Below, one piece after another: positions 1 to 11,420 of a stretch of DNA of 64,000 nt. The position numbers were made by a program, and so were the translations under genes. Position 1 is the first letter of the stretch, and each line of letters opens with the position of its first letter. The notes beneath the pieces are model-generated. The model was not told where the DNA came from and did no database searches. It was given only the letters and a program-made list of their open reading frames with translations. The DNA comes from Tolypeutes matacus (taxonomy: Eukaryota; Chordata; Mammalia; Cingulata; Chlamyphoridae): the NCBI GenBank assembly GCA_026826555.1, contig JAKSZT010053881.1, forward strand, positions 8,437,021-8,501,020, in the 5' to 3' direction.

Positions 1-1690
1 ACAAATCCCAAAGATAAATCTTTATTAGAAAGAGTAAATATTTTCATTCATAAGCTCAAAAGCATTCATAATCCAATGCTTAGAAAGTCTGTTCCATTCT
101 ACACAATTCACACACAAAAAATCCATTTTTCCAAACTAGGCATACTAGAATGTGAAGACCCCTATTTTCATTGTTATGTACTTTTTACAACTTTATATAA
201 TAAATAATACTTACTTCAGAACAAAATTTAATTTCTTCCCAAAGTACTAATTTAATATTGTTACAGTATAGTAAAATGTCTACTGCTCAGTATTTATGAA
301 ATACAATGCTGCTAATTCCATTTGACAGGGAAAAAGACAAACTGATTCAATCACTAGAAGTAAAAATCACAATCAACAATTCCATTTCAGCTCTTAGTTT
401 ATAAAGTCTCCTTCATGGGTTTTATCTATTCAAACTTCTGTGAATTTGTCATTAGGGTAACATTCTAGTTATTTATACATAAATAAATGTCAAAATCTTT
501 CTGGTCGAAAGGTGGATACTTACCTGTAAACAGTAGTACACAAATTTATTCCTATCCCTCCATTCACAATGAGAAATACCATATACCTTATTAAGCAAAT
601 GTGAAATGCCTGAAGGCTAAACTTACATAGTGCCTAGAAGCTACTATTAAAGAGGCTCCAAAATACATCTATATTAGGAGGCAACCTAAGAACTCTTCCA
701 CCTACTTCTTGGCTATATGCCTAGAAAATACTGTACTGAAAACAAGCCATACAATTTATGTTATCTGTGGAGGCATTTTAAATCTCTCCACTCTGAATAA
801 ATTTTGAAGTCATAAAACTAACCTCTAAAGGGTTATAGTAATAAAAATTAAGAAGCATCTCTGACCTTGGCATAAGCAAATATGGAAGAGAAAAAACAAA
901 AACCAGAAGGGCCACAGTACCAGCTACCCATCATCTGATTTACCTCCAAATTCACACAACAATGCCAAACAAGGATAGAAGACTCAAGTACCAACTCTCA
1001 ACTACCCTTGGAAAGGAGGACAAATATGCCATAACCAAGTTCATAAACAAGCAAAACTAATTTATTATGATAGAGATCAGAATACTTTTATTAATTCTGA
1101 AAGGGAGATTAATAGGAGTAGGCACAAGATCCTTACTTCTGTTTATTAAAAGGGGACACAAAGCACCTTTTTGAGTGCTGACAATGTTCTATACCTTGAT
1201 TTAGGCAGAAGTGACCTAGGTTTATTTAGATATAAAAATTCAGTGAGCTGTATGCATATAATTTGTGCACTTCACTGTATGTATGTTATACCTAAATAAA
1301 ACATTTAAAACAAGTCACCAATAACAAATCAATGGTCATGTCGAAAACCTTTTCTAAATTCTCATCTTCTTTGAAAACTCATCATCATATTACCATAGAC
1401 CATCAATATTCCCTACACACAGCCCCTTTGCCTTTAAAGAAAACAAAAGGCTTTGCTAGTATGGTTTCCCCAGCATTTTTATTATTCTGCCTCATATTAA
1501 TTCACTTAAATATTCAGTCAATATTCATCAAGTGCTCATATAACGAGACATGGATTAGGCACCCTTGAACATACATAAACGCACACACACACACACCATA
1601 TAAAATACAAACCAAATTCCCTAAACTTGATTCAGACTATTTCATTACCTGGTTCCAAATTATATCTCTTGCTTTAATTTCCATCACTTT
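1..1690. other. AT-rich stretch without a recognised gene; probable intron or downstream flank of the minus-strand gene
   Basis: No repeat family or convincing coding exon was recognised. On the minus strand there are two good splice-donor-like strings, GTAAGTATT at 209-217 and GTAAGTATCC at 514-523, but no adjoining exon could be supported. An AATAAA on the minus strand lies at 21-26. A short CA run is at 1582-1597. Whether the minus-strand gene starting at 10967 still runs through here cannot be told from the sequence alone. Confidence 0.4.
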
Positions 1691-1699
1691 TCTATAGGA

Positions 1700-1806
1700 A
1701 TGTTGTTCTCCAGCCTTTACCCTTGTACCCTTTTTTCTCAGTCATCCTTTAAGTCTCAGTTCAATTTCTACTTTATCCTTTATCCATATTCCTACAGTAC
1801 TTACTA
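1700..1806 (+). mobile_element. L2 LINE 3' fragment
   Basis: Cytosine- and thymine-rich text with 'cagtcatcctttaagtctcag' wording resembles the last part of the L2 reverse transcriptase and its 3' flank ('ttcaggtctcagctcaaat'). It is short and decayed and ends where the hAT element begins. Confidence 0.4.
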
Positions 1807-1813
1807 TCTATAC

Positions 1814-2124
1814 CTGTGCTGTCCAATACAGCAGCCATCAGTTTTATGTAGCTATTGACTACTTGATACCTGGCTAGTCTAAATTGAGGTGTGCTCTAAG
1901 TATTTAAGACATACCAGATTTTGAGGACTTATTGTGAAAAAAGAACATAAAATATCTCAATGTTTGTATTTATTACATATTAAAATAATATTCTGGATAT
2001 ACTGGGTTAAATAAAATATATTAATAAAATTAATTTTACCTATTTCTTTTTATTTTTTTAATGTCACTATAGAACTATAAAATTATACTCGTGGCTCAAC
2101 TTACATTTCTATTGGGCAGTACTG
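1814..2124. mobile_element. Complete non-autonomous hAT-type DNA transposon (311 bp)
   Basis: The left end reads CTGTGCTGTCCAATA and the right end reads TATTGGGCAGTACTG, imperfect terminal inverted repeats. It is flanked by an 8-bp duplication with one mismatch, ATCTATAC at 1806-1813 and ACCTATAC at 2125-2132. Eight-base duplications are the hallmark of hAT elements, and the interior matches a common mammalian Charlie-type MITE with poly-T and AATAAAAT-rich centre. It has no coding capacity. Confidence 0.75.
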
Positions 2125-2761
2125 ACCTATACAATTTATTTATAAATGTTCCACAAATTATCTTTAATATATAAATGCCATCTCCCAATGAGAATGTAAG
2201 GACTCAACACTTTTCTTTCATTAACTATTCTTTCCTTTTATAAAGTAAAGATTATTATATTAGTAGGTACTAATAGTAACTAAACAGTATTTAAGTACTT
2301 AATTTTAGTGTCACTTTTAAAATATTCTTTAACAATGAAGCTTAAGACATTTCAGTGTAAAAATATAAGAAAAGTTCTGTTTTTGGAAGATTACAAAGTT
2401 TTGAGTTTTTAATTTTGAGCTAAATGTCCCACAAGAAAAGAGAGCATTAAACCTGTAGCAAATGTAATCCCATAGAGGATTAAGTCTGATTAAGCTTGAG
2501 TTTTTTCATATTAGTCACTCAGTAGAGAAAAAGGCAGCTTCCATTTTGGTCAGTATCACCGTACCAATGTCCAGCAGCCAAGACAAAGAGTCTTTATACA
2601 GTGCCATGAATAAACAACATGGTTAATAAGATGCCACTTGAAATAAGGGTATGCAGAAAAACACTTTTATAATGTTAAGTTTTAAAAGCAGGAGATAAAA
2701 CTCACAAACTGTGTAACAACTAGGTAAAAGGATAGATATACAGGAAGAATGGAGAGGAAGG

Positions 2762-2938
2762 CAAAATAGAAAGGTCTCATCTCTAGGCTCAAAGCTTGGC
2801 TGCTCCACCACTTACTATCTGTATGACCTGAGTCTGAGTTTGTTTCCTTGCATGTAAAATGGTAATATAAATGTCAAAGGATTAGTATAAGAAGCATAGA
2901 GTATATGCTCAATTAATGTCAGTCTTATCTCCCTTCCC
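2762..2938 (+). mobile_element. MIR SINE fragment
   Basis: The core wording 'gctgctccaccacttactatctgtatgacct' followed by 'tttccttgcatgtaaaatggtaat' and 'atgctcaattaatg' follows the MIR consensus from its conserved core to its tail. The 5' tRNA-like part is missing. Confidence 0.7.
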
Positions 2939-3200
2939 TTTAATACTAATGATTGTATAATGATTATGAGATTATGGTTGACTTTTTCTCCCTCGATTTT
3001 CCAAACTGCTGGAATGGAATGGAATGAAAATATTTTTTAAGCATAAATGAAACCTCTAATATTTCATATTCACACCCTCTTTATAGGAACCTAAAATTGC
3101 TTTTGATAGCTGCCTTTAACAATTTGTACAAAAACTTAAAATTTTTGTTTTGGTGGGAAAGGTAGGTGGTAGAAGGAATATTAAAGAGGAAAGTAAGCTT

Positions 3201-3288
3201 AAGAGTATACAGGCAAAAAAAAAAAAAAGGGAAAAAAATAAAAAACAAAAGTAACACACACACACACAAAAAAAAGAGTATACAGGCA
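3201..3288 (+). mobile_element. Insertion made almost only of A-rich tail, with 15-bp target duplication
   Basis: AAGAGTATACAGGCA occurs at 3201-3215 and again, unchanged, at 3274-3288. Between them are 58 bases of A-runs and a CA run and nothing else. The perfect duplication plus the A-rich filler is what target-primed reverse transcription leaves when the copy is truncated to its poly(A) tail. Replication slippage is a less likely alternative. Confidence 0.6.
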
Positions 3289-3797
3289 CAGACACAGAGC
3301 CAACAAAGAAAAGTACAGAGCAAGAAAGGAAAACGGCAAACAGAAATGCTGTTTGGGGAAATTCCCGACTCAGATTATCCAGTGAAAAGATAACATGCCC
3401 CCTTCTCAATCTAACCATTCCTCATTCTCATCTCAGATTTATAAACCTTACATAACATGAGCTATATAAACATTACATACAAATACACATAGCTCTTCTC
3501 TTTACTAATGGTCAACACCACGCTTACAGTCAAAAAATTAAGGGAGAGTGAAGAAATTTAGGATACTGCAACAAAGACAAACTAAATACAGTGATACCTT
3601 GGTACTCATCATTAATTGGCCTGGGAGGCACGACAAGTACCAAAAATGATAAGTACCAAACAAATTTTTTCCATAAGAAATAATGTGAATAAATTTAATG
3701 TGTTCCCAAACCAAAGACACTGCACATTTTTAAGGCAGTATGTAAAAAGATAGGGCTGTATATCATTACTTTATGTGAAAAATAAACCTAAAAATAC

Positions 3798-5170
3798 TTA
3801 GATTAAATAAAATAAAAACTTCACTTTACCTGTACTGAGAAGAGTCCATGGCCTAATGGGATGGTGGGAGGAGAGTGGTGAGGAGAAGTTACATGGAGTG
3901 TTGCTTGGAAGGAGAGTCCCCCTCCAATAGAACATCGGGCACTTGCACTTCATGTGTTCTCTTTTCTGCCTTTTTCCAACTTGCACCACTAGCTGTGTTA
4001 CACTCTTTGTTACCTTCACTAAAAAATCCAATGAGGACTCTTCTGTCTTCTTTTCAGAATTACTCAAAAGTGTGAAATTGTTTGGTCATTCAATAAATTC
4101 ACATTTCTGCGTGTCAGAGCTTTGTCCGGATGGTACTTCTCCACAAAGTTTTGAACTTCTGCCCATTTTGCATACATTTCTTTTATCAGGGAATTGGGGA
4201 TATTTTCCCTTATCTCTCCTCACCTGAAGAACTCCCTTCAGCCACCTCTTATTGCTGCTCGTTCTGTAGTTCTTGCAGCTCCTCAGTGCTAAGCTCTTCA
4301 CAATGTTCCTCTAGTAACTCAACATCAGCAGCATCAACCTCCAGACCCATGGACTGGCCCAAAGGTACAATATCCTGCACAACTGTACCCTCTGTACCTG
4401 CAGGCTTGGGGTCAGCCTCAAACCCTTCAAAGTCTCTCTGAGTCACAGCTTCTGGCCACAAATTCTGGCATGGTAATGCCTTCTCCTCTTTTGTGATGTA
4501 GGTTCTACTTGGCATTTTTTTCCAAACAACTCTGGACTCATCACAGTTAAAAACTCAGTGGGGAATAAAACCCTCAGCCTCTACATAGTCTTGAAATTCA
4601 CTGACGAATTCAGCAGCAGCCTTTTTATCAGCACTCGCTGCCTAGCCATGCCTCAAAACACTATGGATGCCAGTCTTCTTTTTAAAATTATCAAACCAGC
4701 CATGGCTGGCCTTAAAACTTCAACACTCTCATCACTCGGTTCCTGCTTGTTTTTCAAAGATTGGCATGCAACACTTTTGCTTTTTCACATATCATGGCTT
4801 CCAATACACTGTTGCCTGCTAACTGCTTCTCATTTACCCAAATTAATAACAGCTTTTCTACTTTGAGTGTTTGGGAACCCTGCTTTGTTACTGCTTTAAC
4901 TCCTTTTGCAACATCAGCCTTTTTTATCACTTCTTTATTCTTAATGATGGTGGAGACCTGTTGTTCTAGGCATATCATATTCCCTACCAAGATCAGTAAT
5001 GCAAATACCGCTCCCACATTTACCTATTAATATATATATATATATATATATTTTTTTTTTTGCTCAACAGTGGTGCAAAGTAATTTTCTTTTATGCTCAG
5101 TGCTATCACTGCTCATTTTCTTAGTACCCATGATGAGGGAAAAAAAAAAAAAAACACAAAAATACACAAA
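3798..5170 (-). pseudogene. Tigger transposase remnant (pogo/CENP-B-like family)
   Basis: Minus-strand fragments can be read in order. Near 5170-5070 there is a start-like 'MGTKKMSSDSTEHKRK' segment. Near 5017-4754 comes a helix-turn-helix region with 'STIIKNKEVIKKADVAKG' and 'LLLIWVNEKQLAGNSV', which resembles the CENP-B/Tc5-type DNA-binding domain. Near 4515-4249 the C-terminal part has 'EEKALPCQNLWPEAVT' and an acidic 'EELSTEELQEL' tail. An AT microsatellite (5030-5050) and several frame changes separate the pieces, so no intact catalytic DDE domain remains. Confidence 0.8.
5029..5061. repeat. (TA)n followed by poly-T inside the Tigger element
   Basis: About ten TA units run into eleven T residues. 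The run interrupts the region encoding the N-terminal DNA-binding part of the transposase. Confidence 0.85.
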
Positions 5171-5725
5171 ATGACCACAGAAGCTAAGATAAGACCACAA
5201 TGGATGTGCACAGCGCAAGAGCTACCACGTAACTAACACATGACCCTTTGTTTCAGCTGGAAAGGGTAGCAAGTCACGAGCCAACTGACACCAACAAGTT
5301 CTAGCTTGCACGTCAAGTATCAAACAAATGACAAGTACCAGAACAAAATTTTCACATCAAAATGCAACTAGTACCAAATTCAATGAGTTTCAAAGCAGTC
5401 GAGTACCAAGGTATGACTGTATATTGGTTGAGGAAATAACCACTCATGCCATCTACTCATCAAATGGCAGCCATAAAAGGTAATTGGTTCCTGAAATATA
5501 CACCACACACACACACATATATTCTGCTGTTAGAATGGGAGAAGGCACATTTCAATGCCTGCCTCTGATGACTTCCTTCATAACAACCCTGCCTTTCAAT
5601 ACATGGGCCTAAAAATAGGACATCAGCAAAAGTATACAATTCAAAATCACTCAGGTGAAAATGTCAAGTTACAGTAGAAAGAATAATTGAACAAGGTATA
5701 ATAATAGTAACTACTACTAGTAGTA

Positions 5726-6115
5726 ACAGCTAACATTTACTCAGCATTCATTGTGTCAGAAAGCTAAGGACTTCATATGAACTACATAAATCTAAACCCT
5801 TAACCTCTATGAAGAAGGTATTATTGGGAAGCGGCTATGGCTCAATCAGTAGGGCTCCCGTTTACCATATAGGGGGCCCCGGGTTCGGTTCCCGGGGCCT
5901 CCTGGTGAGGGCGGGCCTGCCCGCACGGCATGGTTGCTGGCGTGGTTGGCTGGCCCGGCGAGCACAAGCAGCAAGGGGGGCATAAATGAATAAATAAATA
6001 AAAATCTTTAAAAAAAAAAAAAAAAAAAAAAAAGAAGGTATTATTTGTTAAGTCCACTTGCCTCGTATTCACACAGCTAGATTTGAACCCCAGCAATTTT
6101 ACTTTGGCTTACACT
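5726..6115 (-). mobile_element. MIR SINE, reverse orientation, split by a young SINE
   Basis: 5726-5825 reads 'agctaacatttactcagcattc...' and 6046-6115 continues with 'cacacagctagatttgaacccc', together a reverse-oriented MIR. The interruption is exactly the SINE at 5826-6031 with its target duplication. Confidence 0.7.
5826..6031 (+). mobile_element. tRNA-derived SINE, xenarthran type
   Basis: It starts 'gggaagcggctatggctcaatcag', has a box-B-like 'gggttcggttcccggggcc', an 'gcgagcacaagcagcaagg' body and an A-rich tail of (AATA)n plus about 23 A. The 14-bp duplication AAGAAGGTATTATT flanks it at 5812-5825 and 6032-6045. The long pure tail and exact duplication point to a young insertion. Confidence 0.9.
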
Positions 6116-6169
6116 TCCATCCTCCTTCTTTATGTATATATGCATAAATATAACCTAACTATGATTTTG

Positions 6170-6273
6170 TGGGGTTTTTTTTGTTTTTTTTACCAGGAGG
6201 TCCCGGGGATCGAACCCAGGTCCCTCCACATGGGAGACGGACGCCCAACTGTTTGAGCCACATCCATTCCCCC
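6170..6273 (-). mobile_element. tRNA-derived SINE, short monomer
   Basis: On the minus strand it reads as a tRNA-like head with 'gtggctcaaacagttgggcg', 'catgtggagggacctgggttcg' and a T/A tail. ACTATGATT flanks it at 6158-6166 and 6276-6284. Confidence 0.8.
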
Positions 6274-6329
6274 TTACTATGATTCTTTATGTGTGTGTGA
6301 ATATATGTATATATACACACACAAGTACT

Positions 6330-8320
6330 AAATAGTTGGTGGTGAGCAAAAGGTAATTAATTCCAACTTTGGCATCGTTTTATCCACCTTCACAAATCAT
6401 TCAACAGTAAATTAGAAAAACAAATTAGATCACAATGTTGGCAAGTAGGCACGTGGTAATATACCCCCTCCTCCAATAAATAGTGCTCTGAAGGTACTAG
6501 TTATATTTAACATCATTGTCAAGAAACTGATATAAGAGATATTAAGCTTGCAGATAAAAAGATAAAATATCTTGGAAAAATTATTTTTTAAAAATTAGAA
6601 AAATAAATGATGCAATAAAGATAAACATTCTCTGTAAAGTATAACGTAATCCTAACAGGTATTTTTTATTTTAAATCATCTGTTCAGCTCACAACATACT
6701 TAAGTTTCTGGAGTTTGTAGAAAATTCTTTAAAAAGCTGCATTGTCAAGGTTAATAAGTTTATGATAGACATGCTAAAAGGCTTAATACATAAAATCTGT
6801 ATCACTCTAACCAACTTCAATAATTGGCTAATAGAATTAAATTTCAAGGAACAAATCACTTATCCATACTTCTTAAAGTTACTTAAAAAAGCAGAGTTCC
6901 AAGAATCCCAAATAAAATGGGAAAGTAATGCAGACAGAAGTGGTGGCGCAAGTTGTAGTAGAGGATGAGGGCAAAGGCAATGCAATCTCTTTGAAACTCT
7001 AACCTTAATCTATTCTCTTTCCCCCATCCAAGAGAAGTATGCACTGCTGCTACTGCTGCTGCTGCCCTAGCAGGCTTCTCTTCCTCTTGAAATCCTGTGC
7101 TTTTCTCCTACTGGATGGTTATCTCACAGGACTCTTTTTCTTGCTAACATCTCTTAATTGTCAAAGGATTTATCTTGAATTTAAAAGAACAAAAACATAC
7201 TAACTCTCCATAATCACGAGTTCCTAGCAAGTTCAAATAGGACAGTAATGCCACAGATCTGAGAAAAAACTAAATAGAGCAACTGAGGTCCCAGAGTTGA
7301 GAAAAGTCACCTTTTTCAAGGAGACTCCATCTCCCTGAAGAAAGACTATAAATTGTATATGGTGCTACCACTCTCTAGGTCTCATGTGAACTTTGCTTGG
7401 GTTTTTGTTTTGTTTTTAAGAGGGGAAAAGGGTAAATAATACTTTAGTCAACCAGCAGGGTGAGCTAGTTCTAGAATCAGTTTGATTATTCTCAAACCCC
7501 TCAATATTCAAGGGTGTAAATACCACGAATCTTCCACTACTAAATGCAACTATTTCCCTCTAATGAACCTGATGCCACTTTTAGAACTGCTTCAGTTACT
7601 GGTACACTTCAGTAGTAGTTATATTCACCATCTATAAAACATTTTCTCTATACCATAGGAATTAATAAGAAATAAATGTAAAAACATTTATAGCTTGCTT
7701 AAAACATCTATCTAAAGTATCTCAGTATCCATCCTTTGTTCTCATATCTTACAAAGCTATCAATTTTAAAAACTAAATTTTAAAAAGGACTGCTAAAACT
7801 AATGTTCTAGATAATTCAACAAGCCAAGTGAACATGCCAATTTCTGCATTTGGTGCAAACTTGCTGCCTTAAGATCTGCCTGAAAAGCAGTCATGAGAAA
7901 ACTATTTCCACAAGAAATAAGATCCACTCTTTTCCTTCCGGGATCACATCCTCAGAAAAGTGTCTAATAAGTAACCAAAACAACTAACAATGTATTTGGG
8001 ATGACAGAAAGATGAACCTGATTTTCCTGCAGCAGGTTCCTCTTAACTGCAGTATCCCTACCACATCTAGGGACTATCCTCAAGTCTTTCCCCCTCCTGC
8101 TACCCATTAGTTTCTATTCAACCACAACCAATACGCCCTCTTAACAACCTAATGACAAATTAAACCTGCAAAATGTTTAAGCTTGCAGGTGACCGATTCA
8201 CTTTATAATTACAAATAACCTGAGAGTAATCCTAATTATCACAAGATTAAAGTGTAGTTAAACCCATTCTCTTTCATAGTATTGAAAATTAAGAAAATGC
8301 TCATCAACTTTCTTAGAAAA
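6330..8320. other. Unannotated AT-rich segment with no gene recognised
   Basis: Two kilobases without a repeat family I can name and without a supported exon. The only local feature is a short TGC-rich triplet run at about 7039-7064. Intron of the minus-strand gene is the simplest reading. Confidence 0.4.
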
Positions 8321-8330
8321 ATCAATAATT

Positions 8331-8436
8331 GGGGAGCCAGTGTAGCTCAGTGGCTGAGCGCCTGCTTCCCATGTACAAAGTCCCAGGTTCAATCCCCGGT
8401 ATCTCCTAAATAATTAAAATTAAAATTAAAATTAAA
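8331..8436 (+). mobile_element. tRNA-derived SINE, short monomer
   Basis: The tRNA-like head 'gtgtagctcagtggctgagcg' and box B 'ggttcaatcccc' are followed directly by 'ctcctaaataatt' and an (AAATT)n tail, with no longer body. Near-identical flanks ATCAATAATT (8321-8330) and ATCAGTAATT (8438-8447) mark the target duplication. Confidence 0.85.
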
Positions 8437-9723
8437 AATCAGTAATTTAAAAGCACCTTAAATCTTAAATGGTCTACACTTTAAAACCTCCAGACAAAGT
8501 AACTACTTTTGCTAAATTTGACATCCAAAGAGGTTAGGTATCGCTGTGGAAACACACCTTAAGTGTTTTTACTACTTGTTGAATTTCCCAATGGATCTTG
8601 CAGATCTATTATTCAGTAGCATCAGTATTTCATCTTAACAAGTTGTTTTAGACAAAGAGAAGGGGCAACCTTAGTGACATGTTCATTTATCCAACTAAAA
8701 CACCATTAAAAAAATAAAATGCACTAGCACCATTGTTTTCAGTATCTCATTTCATTTCTTAAGTAATAACTTTAACAATGGCGTTATTTCACATATTCCA
8801 AAAAGTTTATCAAGCTCTCTGGTTTTCTAAATTTTTAAATTTCTGAATCTAAATTGCTTTTTGAAAACATCAAACATCAAAAGAAGCAACTGTGTTCTAA
8901 AGTTATCTGAAATTTCTGTATTTTGCATCTGAATTTGTCACTGAGTCACCTTAAAAACTGTCACCGTAGCACATTAAAAATTTTTTTTAAATTTATTGTT
9001 ACAAATGTTCTCATTAATAATAGTATTTAATTGGCAAGTATTCTCAAACAAATACCCTTGTTTGGTTTTTAAGCCATTATTAGTCACAGATATTCACCTT
9101 CTCATGTCAGCAATGTGACAAATGAAAAGCAATAGAGCAGAAGCTGAGAAACAATTTTCCATTATGGCATCTCTGGTCCTCAATATATTGTAAAAAAAGG
9201 AGGTAAGACTAGTTCTCTGAGATCCCTTCCACCCTGAAACTGTATTATTCAGGAATACATTTTGTTAAGATAATATATCTCCTGCTCATTAACCCAACAA
9301 GATTGTTCTCTATTAGGAGAAAAGCTAAAAAGGGGAAAATATACATCTGAAAAGAAAAAAGAAAATTGAAAGTTCTAAGTAATGTTAAAATGTTCAAATT
9401 TCAATTTGAACACAGAGATCTAAATAAAATTAATGATCTAAATCTGTTTATCCCTTCCATCAAATAACTTTGTTGTTAAACATAACCTGGCAAAAACAAA
9501 GCATGAGCTGTTACCAAATTTTGAACTGCAAATATTAGTTAATACCAATAAACAAAGTATGATATAGTCATAATTTGTTAGAAATTCTAAAACTTAACAC
9601 TGCCATGATTTTAACAGCAAGACACATGCCACTGCATTAATACTAGTCTAACTTTCATGTTTCACCCATTAAAATGTCTAAACTAAATTACAAACTCACT
9701 ATAAAAAAACTCGTTTTTCTTAC

Positions 9724-9780
9724 CAAACTTTCCAATGTAATATTGCTGCCATCGAGTTCCCTGGATACTTACACATAGCA
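9724..9780 (-). CDS. Candidate internal exon (57 nt) of the minus-strand gene
   Basis: On the minus strand a pyrimidine-rich acceptor CTGCTCTTTTCCTTCAG precedes the segment and a donor TTTG|GTAAGA follows it. The 57 bases keep the reading frame. Continued in phase from the first exon (10861-10967) the segment has no stop and reads ...SAMCKYPGNSMAAILHWKV. A second frame is also open, so the coding frame is not certain, and no next exon could be linked. It could instead be a decoy pair of splice sites. Confidence 0.35.
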
Positions 9781-10492
9781 CTGAAGGAAAAGAGCAGGTT
9801 TCCTTTCTTTGAGGAACTTTAGTTGTCTTTTTTTTTTTTTGCAATGCTTCCCTTCTTGTGGGACCAAAAAATGTAATTAAACAAACTATTGCAGGGAGGG
9901 AATGTATGTTAAGGCAAATCTAACCTATTATCCAGATACAACAAGCCTAATGTAAATCAGGACTGGCCAAGTAAATGATAGTGTTTCAGTATCTCTGCTG
10001 AAATTATTAAGTTTTATATAAAACAGAGCCATCATTCAGGCCCGTAATGGTGTTTATTCCCTCCTTGAATGTTTCTTAACGACTGCACAAAATTTGAAGT
10101 CTAAAAATAAAAGTTTTGAAACTAAAATTAGATCAATATTACTCAAACAGTTCAAGAGACGTTTCCACTAATGTTGCTAAACCATGGATGGATCCCAACA
10201 CGAAAGTCGTCTGTGGACGTCTCGTAACAAGAAACCTTTGGCTCCACCACCTAAGTTTCCAATCACTGAGAAGGGTCTGGGATAACTCTTCTTCAGGTTC
10301 ACGGGAGTAGTAGAGCACACCTGCTTTCCTCTGGCAGAGACTAAGCTCCCAGGGACACAAAGGCCAGGGAATCAGACCTGGAGAGGCAAAAAGCTTTAGG
10401 TGGACACCCACTAAGCCCCTGGTAACCCAAACACTTTGAGTGATTTACCTCTTGCCGTTACTTCCCAGGCACCTAGCGGCCAAAGATCTTGC

Positions 10493-10511
10493 GGGGGGGG
10501 GGGGGGGGGGT
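10493..10511. repeat. Poly-G run at the CpG-island shore
   Basis: About eighteen consecutive G residues lie just left of the island. Such runs are prone to sequencing-length error and can fold as G-quadruplex. Confidence 0.85.
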
Positions 10512-10559
10512 GATGCGGTCCTGGTCCCATGTAAGGGGTGGGGTGTGTGTACAGTTAAT

Positions 10560-11420
10560 TAATGCCAGAGCCGGCGCTTCGGGCCAAGACCTAGCAGTCT
10601 CGAAAAGAGGGATTGGTGACTGCTCTCAGACCGCCCCGCTACTCACATTGCAATGGCGACGCTAGGCACCCCTGGTCGCCTGATCTCGGCCCCTTCCCCC
10701 TAGTGCTCACTGGCTGCTCGCCTTCATGTGACTAAACAAAACCCCCCAAGTCTAGGGACCAGCTCAGCCCCTTTGTGTCCGCTACAAGATCCACCGACGC
10801 CGCTGTGAAAAGGCTCCCCGCGCCGCCGAGTTCCGCCCAGCAGCGGCGGCCGCCGCTCACCTCAGGCTCTGCCGCCCCCCGCGGCCGCTACGGCCGCCGC
10901 TTCCCCGAACCCGGGGCCCGGGCTCCTTGTGTAGCACCAACTCCGCCTCCTCGGCCGCCGCCGCCATCTTAGCCTGTGCGGCAAAATGCGTCCTTTTAGA
11001 TGGTTGGGACCCAGCCTAGGGCGTAGTTCCCCGGGCCCCAGCGCCGGAGGCCGGATCCCCCAACTTCTTCCACAACCCTGAGTCCCGCCGCCGCCACAGC
11101 CCAGAAGCCCTAACCCCACTCCAATCCCAGCGAATCCGACCAAATAACCCCTGAAACTCACAGTTTGGTGCCGTGTGCGTCAAACCGGGGCGACGTTGCG
11201 AGCGCGCGGCGTCCCCGCGTCACACGCCGCTCTGTACGCTACTCGGCTGCAACGGCCCCCTCCGCTCCCCGCTTTTCGCCTCCGGCTCCGGTTCCCACGG
11301 CGCAGGCGCGCTGCTTTCCCGCCTCTGCCGAGCTGCGGGCCGCGGGGGTGACCAGTGAGAAGCTCCTGGGTAGCTTCTCGCCGGTGGAGCGTGTGGGCCA
11401 ATTAGACAAACGGGGGAAGC
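10560..11420. promoter_or_regulatory. CpG-island promoter, possibly bidirectional
   Basis: This is the only long G+C- and CpG-dense stretch in the window. It has many GC boxes but no obvious TATA box, typical of a housekeeping promoter. A YY1-like AAGATGGCGGC overlaps the start codon on the minus strand (about 10960-10970), and an NRF1-like GCGCAGGCGCG lies at about 11300-11310. Leftward transcription is supported by the coding exon at 10861-10967. Rightward transcription is only suggested by a donor-like AAA|GTAAGC near 11518-11525. Confidence 0.85.
10861..10967 (-). CDS. First coding exon of an unidentified minus-strand gene
   Basis: The start codon sits in GCTAAGATGGCGG, a strong Kozak context that also matches a YY1 site. 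The exon encodes 35 codons plus two bases, beginning MAAAAEEAELVLHKEPGPR and continuing with a Gly/Arg-rich stretch ending RQSL, and then meets a consensus donor CTGAG|GTGAGC (intron begins at 10860). An alanine/glutamate N-terminus written in GCG codons is common in CpG-island first exons. There is no signal peptide or domain in this short piece. The next exon may be 9724-9780, and the rest may lie to the left or outside the window. I do not recognise the protein and give no function. Confidence 0.65.

Larger units (their letters stand above)
3589..5419 (-). mobile_element. Tigger (pogo-type Tc1/mariner) DNA transposon with both ends
   Basis: The left end CAGTGATACCTTGGTACTC and the right end GAGTACCAAGGTATGACTG are inverted repeats, and a TA dinucleotide flanks each side (3587-3588 and 5420-5421), as expected for this superfamily. 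The 1831-bp length fits an autonomous-size but partly deleted Tigger. The interior encodes a broken transposase on the minus strand. The element predates the young SINEs and is inactive. Confidence 0.85.

Noticed and set aside
1..26. Minus-strand AATAAA at the left edge as the gene's 3' end
   Set aside because: The hexamer is common in AT-rich DNA and no terminal exon could be connected to it.
209..590. Two strong minus-strand splice donors (209-217 and 514-523) with open frames beside them
   Set aside because: Open frames of about 70 bases are common by chance, and no convincing acceptor with a pyrimidine tract pairs with them.
9241..9346. Strong acceptor (minus strand, 9347-9348) as a third exon
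   Set aside because: In the phase of the first exon it creates an immediate stop, and I see no good donor or polyadenylation context. Kept only as a possibility in the findings.
10862..11161. 99-codon minus-strand frame overlapping the first exon in another frame
   Set aside because: It would read through the splice donor at 10860 and has a low-complexity Gly/Arg product. The frame starting at 10967 has the better start and splice phase.
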